Assembly (NCBI GenBank): GCA_963710645.1
Contig: CAVQBD010000007.1
Span: 62,001 to 126,000 of the forward strand
Source of the DNA: FEB-10 sp963710645
GTDB taxonomy: Bacteria > Acidobacteriota > Thermoanaerobaculia > Thermoanaerobaculales > Sulfomarinibacteraceae
Direction: 5' to 3'
Length of the DNA: 64,000 bases
Shown: in pieces, positions 26,952 through 34,481 of the stretch
Layout: each line of letters begins with the position of its first letter
Numbering within the stretch: position 1 is the first letter of the stretch
Program-made: the position numbers and the translations under genes
Notes under the pieces: generated by a model
Database searches by the model: none
What the model was told of the DNA's origin: nothing
The model's input: the letters and a program-made list of their open reading frames with translations, nothing else

Positions 26952-27432
26952 GACACAACCTCCCCCGAGACAGTCGGAAAGGGGTCTCGAGGTCGGTGTT
27001 GGTCGACGTCAGTCGCGGGTCTACGCCATCTGGAACACCGGGTCGCCGGTCCGGCTGTCGACGGCACACCGTCGACAATATCCGCCATGTCGATGGCGCG
27101 CATCTTGTCGTCCACCGAACAGTGGAACGGGGCCACATCTCACTCGCTGACGTCGGCTGACACCAACGGTGCCATGAACAGCATTGCCTCAAAAGTGGTG
27201 CAGGGCGCCATAGAGCGCATATTGCCTCCTTGAACGAGCGTCTCGACAATAGGTGGTCGATTGGGTCCGCAACGGTTACATTCCCGACAACCCGCGTCGC
27301 CATTCCCCCCTTGTCGATTCTGTCTCGTCTGGCACGATGAATGCGACATTGATCAACAATGGTGGGAGTGTGTGTGGCACCCATCGGTGGTACATTTGCA
27401 GGCGGTCGCAAACGCAGCCATGGAGGATCCGA
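26952..27432. other. Intergenic region with a possible gene stump
   Basis: 481 bases lie between kinase 2 and the C1A peptidase start. The minus strand holds a 26-codon frame (27141-27221) with a strong AAGGAGG site and signal-peptide-like MRSMAPCTTFEAMLFMAPLV. Further along that strand another frame ends in AVDSRTGDPVFQMA. These may be the ends of a decayed exported protein. A GTGGCACCCAT repeat lies at 27374-27384. Confidence 0.35.
27374..27384 (+). repeat. GTGGCACCCAT-family intergenic repeat
   Basis: An exact copy of the core, preceded by GTGTGT and followed by CGGTGG, lies about 50 bases before the peptidase start codon and therefore possibly inside its leader. Confidence 0.6.
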
Positions 27433-29640
27433 GTGAAGCAGCTCGTCGTCTTGGCCACCGCCGTGTTGTTTTCGCCGACTGCCCACGCCCAGCTGCCCAG
27501 CAGCTTCGATCTGCGGGATGTCGGGGGTTCGAACTACGTGACCTCGGTGAAGAGCCAGCAGGGAGGAACCTGCTGGACGCACGGCGCCATGGCGGCCATG
27601 GAGGGCAATCTCCTCATGACCGGCGCCTGGGCGGCCGCTGGCGAGGCCGGCGAGCCCGCCCTGGCGGAGTACCACCTCGATTGGTGGAACGGCTTCAACC
27701 AGCACAATAACGACGATGCCGTTCCCCCCTCCGGCAGCGGGCTCGAGGTCCACCAGGGTGGTGACTACATGGTGACCGCGGCCTATCTGGCTCGGCTGGA
27801 GGGAGCGGTACGCGAGGAGGATGGGCAGAGCTACGACACTCCACCGCTGCGCAGCGACCCTGGGTACCGGACCTTCATTCCGAGGACCATCGCCTACCAT
27901 CAGGCCGGCGCCGATCTGAGCAACATCGACGCCATCAAGACGGCGCTCATGACCCACGGTGTGGTGGGCACCTGTATGGCCTACAGCAGCTCGTTCATCG
28001 ACGCCAGCTACAACCACTACCAGCCGCCGTCCAGCTCCATGGAACCCAACCACGCGGTGGCCATTGTCGGATGGGACGACGCCCACGTCACCCAGGCGGG
28101 TCCGGGAGCGTGGCTGGTGAAGAACAGCTGGGGCTCGGGCTGGGGCTACGGCGGGTACTTCTGGATCTCGTACTTCGACAAGTGGAGCTGCCAGCACCCG
28201 GAGATGGGTGCCGTGTCCTTCGAGGACGTCGAGCTCCTCACCTACGACGATGCCTACTTCCACGACTTCCACGGCTGGCGGGACACGATGCCCGATATCG
28301 AGGAGGTCTTCAACGCGTTCACCGCAACGTCGGACGGGCTGCTGGCGGCGGTGAGCTTCTTCACGGCTGTCGAGAATGTGGACTATACGGTCACAGTCTT
28401 CGACACCCTCGCAGGCGGCGAGTTGGCCGACCCACTGTCCACGGTGAGCGGCACATTCGACGTGCGCGGCTACCACACCGCCAACCTGGACATTCCCGTG
28501 ACGCTGGTTTCCGGCAACGACTTCTACCTCCATCTGAGCCTGTCCGACGGTGGGCAGCCCTTTGACCGCTCTTCAGAGGTGCCGGTCCTGCTCGGCTCCG
28601 ACAGCCGCGTCTGGGTGCCCTCCGCGGCCGAGCCCGGCCAGAGTTTCTACCGCGCCGCCGGTGTTTGGCAGGATCTGTGGAACGACGACGACACCGCCAA
28701 CTTCTGCGTCAAGGGGCTGACCGTCGCCACAGGAATGAAGGTCGAGGGCGGGGGTCTACGTTCGAGGGGTCCGGTTGGTGGGCCGTTCGACCCGTCCACC
28801 GCGGTCGTTACGGTGACCAACCGCAATGAGAACGCCATCGACTACGAGGTTGTGGAGGCGGAGAGTATGCCGTGGCTCGACCTCATCGGCGCCACCTCGG
28901 GAACCTTGGCGCCCATGGAGACGGTCGAGGTCACCGTGGCCATCGAGGCAGCGGCAGCTGCGGCCCTTGGTGCCGGCGCCCACGTCGCAGCCGTGAGCTT
29001 CGTCAATCTCACGGATCATGTGGGCGACACTGTCCGCCAAGCGGTCCTGATCATCGGTGAGGCAACCCCGCAGCAGACCTGGTTGATGGACGCCGACCCC
29101 GGGTGGACCACGGAAGATCAGTGGGCGTTCGGCCAACCGACGGGTGGGGGAGGCGACCACGGCGGCCCCGACCCGATGTCTGGATTCACCGGCGCCAACG
29201 TATACGGCTACAACCTCTTGGGCGATTACGCAAACAATCTGCCTGAGCGGAATCTCACGAGCTCGGTGGTGGACTGCAGCTGGCTCTACGGCACGCGATT
29301 GAAGTTCCGGCGCTGGCTCGGGGTCGAGCAGCCGGCCTACGATCACGCGTCGGTCCGCGTTTCAAATGACGGCATCGAGTGGACCACGGTGTGGGCCAAC
29401 GACGTGGAGGTGGCCGACTCCACCTGGACGGAGATGGATCTGGATATCAGCGAGGTTGCGGACGGCGAGCCCACGGTCTACCTGCGGTGGACCATGGGGA
29501 CCACCGACGATGGCTGGACCTACTGCGGCTGGAACATCGATGACGTGGAAATCCTCGGCGTCCCATCCGTCGAAGGCCCCCTCTTCGGGGACGGGTTTGA
29601 GTCGGGCACGACCGCAGCCTGGTCGGCCACGGCGGACTGA
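27433..29640 (+). CDS. Secreted papain-family (C1A) cysteine peptidase with DGFE tag
   Basis: The start is GTG at 27433, after GGAGGATCCGA; it gives a compact signal peptide ending AHAQ and 735 residues. The peptidase domain starts PSSFDLRD and shows catalytic Cys in QQGGTCWTHG (about residue 45), His in NHAVAIVGWDD (about 205) and Asn in KNSWGSGWGYGGYFW (about 230). There is no propeptide between signal and catalytic domain, which is unusual for C1A. A lectin-like beta domain and an Ig/jelly-roll region (TTVWANDVEVADSTWTEMDL) follow. The C-terminus is LFGDGFESGTTAAWSATAD, exactly 19 residues from Leu to stop. It is probably surface-exposed or secreted. Confidence 0.88.
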   Translation: MKQLVVLATAVLFSPTAHAQLPSSFDLRDVGGSNYVTSVKSQQGGTCWTHGAMAAMEGNLLMTGAWAAAGEAGEPALAEYHLDWWNGFNQHNNDDAVPPSGSGLEVHQGGDYMVTAAYLARLEGAVREEDGQSYDTPPLRSDPGYRTFIPRTIAYHQAGADLSNIDAIKTALMTHGVVGTCMAYSSSFIDASYNHYQPPSSSMEPNHAVAIVGWDDAHVTQAGPGAWLVKNSWGSGWGYGGYFWISYFDKWSCQHPEMGAVSFEDVELLTYDDAYFHDFHGWRDTMPDIEEVFNAFTATSDGLLAAVSFFTAVENVDYTVTVFDTLAGGELADPLSTVSGTFDVRGYHTANLDIPVTLVSGNDFYLHLSLSDGGQPFDRSSEVPVLLGSDSRVWVPSAAEPGQSFYRAAGVWQDLWNDDDTANFCVKGLTVATGMKVEGGGLRSRGPVGGPFDPSTAVVTVTNRNENAIDYEVVEAESMPWLDLIGATSGTLAPMETVEVTVAIEAAAAAALGAGAHVAAVSFVNLTDHVGDTVRQAVLIIGEATPQQTWLMDADPGWTTEDQWAFGQPTGGGGDHGGPDPMSGFTGANVYGYNLLGDYANNLPERNLTSSVVDCSWLYGTRLKFRRWLGVEQPAYDHASVRVSNDGIEWTTVWANDVEVADSTWTEMDLDISEVADGEPTVYLRWTMGTTDDGWTYCGWNIDDVEILGVPSVEGPLFGDGFESGTTAAWSATAD

Positions 29641-29890
29641 TCTTCACCTCGGCGGTCGCAGCGTTCCGATCCGCACGGGTGCTTCTGTGACAGGGGCGAG
29701 CCCTGTCCCTGCCCCGACAAGTCATGGCCACGTGACATGCGCCTTCTAATGGGTAGTGCGAATGCAGGTGTTCTGCGCGTGGTACCGATGTGCCTATGTG
29801 AACAGATGTCAACCATCGGGCGGAGTTCGTGATACGGCGCACTGGTGTTCCCTGCGGTGGCCCTGACACAATCATCACAGGAGCTGGACT

Positions 29891-31459
29891 ATGAAAACCC
29901 ATCAGCAGGCGTGCCGAGGGCGGCGACCGAATCAAGAGCCCCTGGCTCCCGGCAACCTCCTTCGCCGGTGGTTCTTCGCCAACAGCCTGGTCGCAGGGCT
30001 CTTCGCACTTGGCTGGCTCGTGCTCCGCTCGGGACCGAAACCGAGCCGGCTCACCTATCCGTGCCAGCAGGCATCGCTGTCGGCCGCGACAGTGGCTCTC
30101 GGGGCTCCGCTGGCATCGGCCCTCATCGCCGCGCGCAGACAGCTCGCCGCCGGAATGCGCACGCCGGCCGGAGCGGCCATCGCCGTCGTCACGGTCGTCG
30201 TCGGCTTGGCCGTCTCCGGATACTTCGTCACCGCGGGTCCATCGCCGACTGTGGCCCTCGTCGACCCGCCCCGCGACTATCGCGCGAGCGTCTTTCACGT
30301 CTCGAATTGCCCGGAAGATCCGGTGGGCGACTCGTTCCCCGGTCTCGACGGCCTGTTGAGGGTCATGGGGTCGGAGGGGCTCAAGTTCCATCAATCGGCC
30401 GTCACGGGCCCGACCTCGGGATCCGATGGCCTCATCGCGGCCGACGACTTGGTCCTCATCAAGATCAACTACCAGTGGGATCAGAGGGGCGGCACCAACA
30501 CCGATCTGCTGCGGGGTCTCATCCTCCGTGTGACCGACCACCCGGACGGGTTCACCGGAGAGGTCGTCATCGCAGAAAACACCCAGTTCGCCGGCGCCGA
30601 GGACTTCGACCGGTCTGCCAACAACGCGCAAGACCACGGCCAGTCGCCCCGTGACGTCGTCAATCACTTCGCGGATCTTGGAGTGCGGGTCTCGCTCTTC
30701 GATTGGACTCAGATCCGCCACACCTCCGTAGACGAGTACTCCGCCGGTGACCTCGCCGACGGCTATGTGCTGTACCCCTACGACCCGTCCTTCCAGGGGC
30801 GGGTTTCTTATCCCAAGTTCCAAACCAACATCGGAACCTATGTCAGTTTGCGGGATGGAGTCTGGGACCTCCCGTCGAACAGTTATGACCGGGATCGCCT
30901 CAAGGTCATCAACCTGCCGGTTCTCAAATCGCACCACGCGACCTATGGCGCGACCGCCTGCGTCAAGAACTGGATGGGCGTCATCACCACCGGGTTGAGC
31001 ACGAGCTCGCACAGCGCCATGCGTTACGGTCTCCTTGGGAAGGTCATGGTGGAGGTCCGTCCGGCCGATCTGAACATCCTCGACGCGATTTGGATCAACG
31101 CGGATCCCTCCACCGGTCCCAGCACTTCCTACGCCGGCGCCATTCGCCGAGACGAGCTCGTGGCGAGCACCGACCCGGTGGCCGCCGATGTTTGGTCGGT
31201 GACCAACATTCTGATCCCGGGATTCCTTGACAACGGTTTTTCTCCGCCCTGGCCGCAGCCGGACGCCACCCCTGACGACCCTGCGAGTGACTTCCGGCAG
31301 TACCTCGACGCCTCGATGAGCGCACTGCTCAGCGCCGGCTTATTGTCGACCAACGATCTCGGTCAGGTCGATCTCTACAGTATCGACCTCGAGGCCGATC
31401 TCTTCGTCGATGGTTTCGAGTCCGGCACCACCGAATACTGGACCTCGACGCAGCCGTAA
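29891..31459 (+). CDS. DUF362 protein with membrane N-terminus and DGFE tag
   Basis: The 522-residue protein starts 7 bases after AGGAG. The first 115 residues hold about three hydrophobic helices (FANSLVAGLFALGWLVL, a second from ATVALGAPLASALIAA, and AAIAVVTVVVGLAVSGYF). A DUF362 domain follows, recognisable from DDLVLIKINYQW, NLPVLKSHHATYGATACVKN and LNILDAIW. DUF362 proteins are often linked to iron-sulfur or redox functions, but no 4Fe-4S Cys set is visible here. It ends LFVDGFESGTTEYWTSTQP. Membrane helices at the front and the tag at the end imply that the C-terminal part lies outside the cytoplasm. The reaction is unknown. Confidence 0.78.
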   Translation: MKTHQQACRGRRPNQEPLAPGNLLRRWFFANSLVAGLFALGWLVLRSGPKPSRLTYPCQQASLSAATVALGAPLASALIAARRQLAAGMRTPAGAAIAVVTVVVGLAVSGYFVTAGPSPTVALVDPPRDYRASVFHVSNCPEDPVGDSFPGLDGLLRVMGSEGLKFHQSAVTGPTSGSDGLIAADDLVLIKINYQWDQRGGTNTDLLRGLILRVTDHPDGFTGEVVIAENTQFAGAEDFDRSANNAQDHGQSPRDVVNHFADLGVRVSLFDWTQIRHTSVDEYSAGDLADGYVLYPYDPSFQGRVSYPKFQTNIGTYVSLRDGVWDLPSNSYDRDRLKVINLPVLKSHHATYGATACVKNWMGVITTGLSTSSHSAMRYGLLGKVMVEVRPADLNILDAIWINADPSTGPSTSYAGAIRRDELVASTDPVAADVWSVTNILIPGFLDNGFSPPWPQPDATPDDPASDFRQYLDASMSALLSAGLLSTNDLGQVDLYSIDLEADLFVDGFESGTTEYWTSTQP

Positions 31460-31579
31460 CAGGGCTGTCGGTCCCTTTCACTCCGGTTGAACTGCGGTGC
31501 CACGTTTTGCATTGTTGCACCGTGGGCCTTTGAATCCGAGACCATATATTCCACAGTATTCAGGGGTTCCACCTATTCA

Positions 31580-32191
31580 CTAACGAGCGTAATAGGCCAC
31601 GACTCGCGGGTCGTTGGCGATGCGCTCGCGGTGCTCGGCCAGGGCTGGCGCGAGCCCTTCGACGATGTCGGTCGGGACGTGGTCCAGGATGCCCTTGGCC
31701 AGTGTCCGGGTCTCGACGAAGACCTTGAGGTCGGCGACGGTCATGCGCCCGTCCGCAAAGAACTGACCCCCGCCGCGGGCGAGAAGTTCATCGAGGCCCT
31801 TGATGTACGTCGCGAGCCGACCCTGGACGAACTCCTCGCGTGCCTGTTTCAGTGCGTCGCCCTCCAGACCGAATGTCTTGCCCACGGCGTGGCTCAGGTC
31901 CTCGACAGCGCCCATCGCCTCGTCGCAGTAGAGGGCCTGCAGGTCGTCGGTGGGGTAGAGACCTGCCAGCTTGCCCACGTAGCGAAGGTGGGCGTTCGAC
32001 TGGGTGATCGGCTGGCGGTCGATCTCGAGCACCGGCAGCGCGTGGAAACGGAAGGACGGCTGCGCTTGTCGAAACTCGGGAAACTTCAGCCGGACATCCT
32101 CGAAGTCGATGCCGCCGATATGAAGAGCGAGCCGGATCGGCTCTCCTCTGCCGCCGTCGAAATCAAAATAGATGAGCTTGAATTGGGTCAT
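31580..32191 (-). CDS. Glutathione S-transferase, sigma/pi-like
   Basis: The 203-residue protein starts at 32191 behind GGGAGA. The thioredoxin-like N-terminal domain begins KLIYFDFDGGRGEPIRLAL, with the likely catalytic Tyr at residue 8, and has the glutathione-binding cis-Pro loop LPVLEIDRQPITQSNAHLRY (about 54-73). The all-helical C-terminal domain includes GQFFADGRMTVADLKVF, the N-capping box region typical of the family. The length and Tyr type resemble sigma, pi or mu classes rather than the bacterial beta class. It conjugates glutathione to electrophiles or isomerises them. A glutathione reductase-like gene at 59810-61162 would keep the cofactor reduced. Confidence 0.9.
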   Translation of the reverse strand: MTQFKLIYFDFDGGRGEPIRLALHIGGIDFEDVRLKFPEFRQAQPSFRFHALPVLEIDRQPITQSNAHLRYVGKLAGLYPTDDLQALYCDEAMGAVEDLSHAVGKTFGLEGDALKQAREEFVQGRLATYIKGLDELLARGGGQFFADGRMTVADLKVFVETRTLAKGILDHVPTDIVEGLAPALAEHRERIANDPRVVAYYAR

Positions 32192-32321
32192 GATGCGTTG
32201 TCTCCCTTTGGTTCGGACGGTCGCTTCCGCTGGAGCCTACACATGTCAACGTCCGGCAGTGGTAAATGATTCGCACGGTTGCCACCGAACTGCGGACCTG
32301 GCACTCATGGGACGGGAACTA

Positions 32322-32636
32322 CTAGGCCCTGTTGTCTTCGATCATCGAATCGATCAGCATCCTGTGGCCTTCGAAAACGCTGAGGACGATGATCTGGTTG
32401 CTCCGTGATTGATACACGATCCGGTAATGGTCCACGATGATCTCTCGGATATCCTCACGATCCACCGCGGGGACGATCCGTCCGGAAGCCGGAAAGAGCG
32501 TGCTGCGCTCCACCGCCTCGATGATGCGGGCGACCCACCTTGAGGCGGCCTCTGGTTTGTCACGGGCGATGAAGTCGCCGATTTCGAATAGGTCCCGCCG
32601 TGCCCGATGTGTCCACGAAATTGATGTTCGTCTCAT
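32322..32636 (-). CDS. ParE/RelE-family toxin
   Basis: This 104-residue protein starts MRRTSISWTHRARRDLFEIG and contains SRWVARIIEAVERSTLFPAS, GRIVPAV, IREIIVDHYRIVYQ and IIVLSVFEGHR. These are the strand and helix signatures of the ParE/RelE superfamily, closer to the ParE (gyrase-poisoning) branch than to RelE, although the target cannot be proven from sequence. The start codon overlaps the antitoxin stop by 4 bases (ATGA), so the two are translationally coupled in the antitoxin-first order usual for type II modules. The sequence looks intact. Confidence 0.9.
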   Translation of the reverse strand: MRRTSISWTHRARRDLFEIGDFIARDKPEAASRWVARIIEAVERSTLFPASGRIVPAVDREDIREIIVDHYRIVYQSRSNQIIVLSVFEGHRMLIDSMIEDNRA

Positions 32637-32923
32637 TCGTCCTGGGCGTCATACCGAACAGTGGCCTCGGCCACCATGCTCTGGTGATCGACAAACCGGC
32701 CCGATTCGGCGTCAGCGAGGCCCTCCGTCAGTGCGCCGACGAATTGGGCCCGTTCAGTCAGTGCGTCGAAATCTTCCGGAGAGAGGAGCACTCCCGCAGC
32801 GCGACCATTCAGGGTAATCACAATGGGAGCGCCGGAGCGGGCGATGTTTCTGAGCAATTCCGATGCTCGCGCCTTGAAATCGCTGAGCGGGATGATATTT
32901 TCCGAGACTCTCAGACTCGACAT
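32633..32923 (-). CDS. Phd/YefM-family antitoxin
   Basis: The 96-residue antitoxin starts at the ATG at 32923 after GAGGTGATT. Its N-terminus has the Phd/YefM DNA-binding fold: ENIIPLSDFKARASELLRN, then APIVITLNGRAAGVLLSPEDFDAL. The acidic C-terminal third should wrap the toxin. It is expected to neutralise the partner and to repress the operon. An imperfect inverted repeat 15-53 bases upstream is a good candidate for its operator. The neighbouring IcmF remnant and multiple short repeats mark this as an unstable, probably acquired segment. Confidence 0.92.
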   Translation of the reverse strand: MSSLRVSENIIPLSDFKARASELLRNIARSGAPIVITLNGRAAGVLLSPEDFDALTERAQFVGALTEGLADAESGRFVDHQSMVAEATVRYDAQDE

Positions 32924-32937
32924 GGCGAATCACCTCA

Positions 32938-32976
32938 AGACTGAATATAGTTCGAAAAAGAACCGAATTCAAGTCT
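32938..32976 (-). promoter_or_regulatory. Putative operator of the toxin-antitoxin operon
   Basis: On the plus strand, AGACTGAATATAGTTC faces GAACCGAATTCAAGTCT across an A-rich centre. The arms match as AGACT-(T)GAAT-xxx-GTTC. It sits just upstream of the antitoxin start in an AT-rich patch, the usual place where Phd/YefM proteins autoregulate. Inference from symmetry and position. Confidence 0.6.
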
Positions 32977-33015
32977 GAAAGATGTCCGACATTCAGTTCG
33001 CGCAGCGAATTGCCG

Positions 33016-33081
33016 CTACATACTCCTCCGATACTGCTTCCCCACCTCATACAACGCATCGCTGATCTGGTCGGACAATTC
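33016..33081 (-). pseudogene. Remnant of the 3' end of an IcmF-type mutase gene
   Basis: Read on the minus strand this encodes LSDQISDALYEVGKQYRRSM followed by a stop. The intact IcmF at 43151-46504 ends LGQISNALYEVGGQYRRSM. The bases also match closely (the first ~20, starting from the stop, are identical). Upstream of this the similarity ends, so only about 20 codons of a second mutase gene remain. It lies just behind the toxin-antitoxin module, which suggests that insertion or deletion there removed the rest, or that the tail was copied by recombination. Confidence 0.8.
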
Positions 33082-33109
33082 AGTACCACGTCAGGCAACA
33101 ATGCGAAGG

Positions 33110-33157
33110 GTGGCCCTCATGATTGTGATCAGTGGTACCCATGAATCAGGCACCCAT
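33110..33157 (+). repeat. Cluster of three GTGGCACCCAT-family copies
   Basis: GTGGCCCTCAT (33110), GTGGTACCCAT (33132) and GGCACCCAT (33149) follow one another between the IcmF remnant and the end of the secreted propeller gene. Confidence 0.6.
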
Positions 33158-33173
33158 CATGCTGATGTGGCGC

Positions 33174-34019
33174 TTACCACGAAAGGTAGTGATGTTGTTG
33201 ATACTCCAGCGGCCCCGCCACGAAGTCTGACCAGGATGAGGAGTCGCCCGATTCGAAACCGTCGACAAACACGCCATCATGGAAGATGGCGAGACCCCAG
33301 GTTCCGTGGGGCTCGCCCAGCCCATCGCTTGAAATAGAGCCGGTGGAGTGGTCGATGACCAGCATCACGAGAACATCGAATGGTGGTGAGCACGGCCCGC
33401 AGAGCATCAGGCTCCAAAGCTGGCCAGAGCCATCGAAATCGAGAGCTCGGGACCACCATATGCCGAAGTTCGATGACGGCAGCGGTACGACCGATCCGGT
33501 CGAGGTGTCGATGACGGCGAGGGAGTTGCTGGCGATGAATACCCCGTCGCCGGAGGCGGCGATGCTCCCGAAGTGAGCCTCCCCGATGGCGGCGCGCCGG
33601 GTGGCCACGCCAGTCCCCGGGTCGACCTCGTACAACGAAGGACCCAGTGCGTCGTCCCACGCCGTCATCCACAGCCGGTTGTCGGCGTCGAAGGTCAGCC
33701 CCGCCACCCCGGTGACCTCCACCCCGAGCAAACCCACCGGCACTCCCGATCCGTCGGACACGTCGATGATGAGCAACTCGGCGTTTTCGGAGTCGATGCC
33801 ATAAAGGAGCCCTTCCGAGTCGAACGCGATGTGGGTCACCGCCCGACCGATGGGGCCAACCGGGGTGAGCTCACCGGTTTCGAGGCTCAACCGGTACAGC
33901 TCGGCATCCACGTACGGGCCGTTCACGACGGCGTATGCCAGGCCCTGGGCGTCTGCTCCCCCCGCCGCCAGCAACGCCAGGATCCCACCGACCAGGACAA
34001 TGCGAGCTCGTGCGGACAT
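33174..34019 (-). CDS. Secreted propeller-type protein with extended DGFE tag
   Basis: The start is the ATG at 34019 behind GGGAGG, giving 281 residues with a signal peptide ending GGADAQG. The body consists of short repeats such as ELYRLSLETGELTPVGPIG, LLYGIDSENAELLIIDV and LTFDADNRLWMTAW, typical of a PQQ/NHL-like beta-propeller. The DGFE tag is present as VFVDGFESGDSSSWSDFVA, but the protein then runs 13 residues further (GPLEYQQHHYLSW) before the stop. In the other C-terminal cases the protein ends at the 19th tag residue. The extension is probably a lost stop codon and may or may not abolish tag function. Confidence 0.8.
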   Translation of the reverse strand: MSARARIVLVGGILALLAAGGADAQGLAYAVVNGPYVDAELYRLSLETGELTPVGPIGRAVTHIAFDSEGLLYGIDSENAELLIIDVSDGSGVPVGLLGVEVTGVAGLTFDADNRLWMTAWDDALGPSLYEVDPGTGVATRRAAIGEAHFGSIAASGDGVFIASNSLAVIDTSTGSVVPLPSSNFGIWWSRALDFDGSGQLWSLMLCGPCSPPFDVLVMLVIDHSTGSISSDGLGEPHGTWGLAIFHDGVFVDGFESGDSSSWSDFVAGPLEYQQHHYLSW

Positions 34020-34125
34020 TCGACCTCCCTGAGCGGCCTCGGGCTGTATCCACTTCCCAACAGGGTTGTGATTGCTTACATTGTGGGTCCCGTCGGCGCG
34101 CGGAGCAACCCACAACGCCCATTTT

Positions 34126-34150
34126 ATGGGTCCCACGTACACATGTGCAC
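34126..34150 (-). repeat. GTGGCACCCAT-family repeat, inverted copy
   Basis: On the minus strand it reads GTGCACATGTGTACGTGGGA followed by CCCAT, close to the TGTGTACGTGGCACCCAT form at 41383. Confidence 0.65.
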
Positions 34151-34219
34151 AAGTCCCTGACCACGGAGTGGGGAAACCGCTGAGGTCGCAGGTCGAACAG
34201 GGCTCGGACCGGTGGGATC

Positions 34220-34261
34220 ACAATTCAACAACTGTGAACGTGGCAACCTTCATTGGCGCAA
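34220..34261 (+). repeat. GTGGCACCCAT-family repeat, long form
   Basis: ACAATTCAACAACTGTGAAC, then GTGGCAACCTTCATTGGCGC. It shares the left AATTCAACA part with the copy at 24041-24083 and the TGTGAACGTGGCA core with the copies at 41234 and 42527. Confidence 0.65.
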
Positions 34262-34481
34262 AAATTGCGCATATTGGGTTCAACGTTTCGTATTTTCAGG
34301 CATCGCTTCGTCTTGGCGGGTAGGCTGAATCGGATGAGCTTGCCAGTTTCCTGAAGCCTCCGGCACCAAGGGTCGGCGAGGCACCCGTGCGAGGGGCGGC
34401 ACCCAAAACGAATGAAACGTGATGCAAGGTTGTTCTCAATCGAAATACGATACGCGGCGAAACTGAATCGGAGCACCACGA

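Larger units (their letters stand above)
34020..34481. other. Divergent intergenic region with two oppositely oriented repeats
   Basis: 462 bases separate the secreted propeller gene and kinase 3. No coding frame with a ribosome binding site was found. It holds a minus-strand repeat copy (34126-34150) and a plus-strand copy (34220-34261). The AT-richer part (34250-34310) may contain the kinase promoter, but no clear boxes were assigned. Confidence 0.5.
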
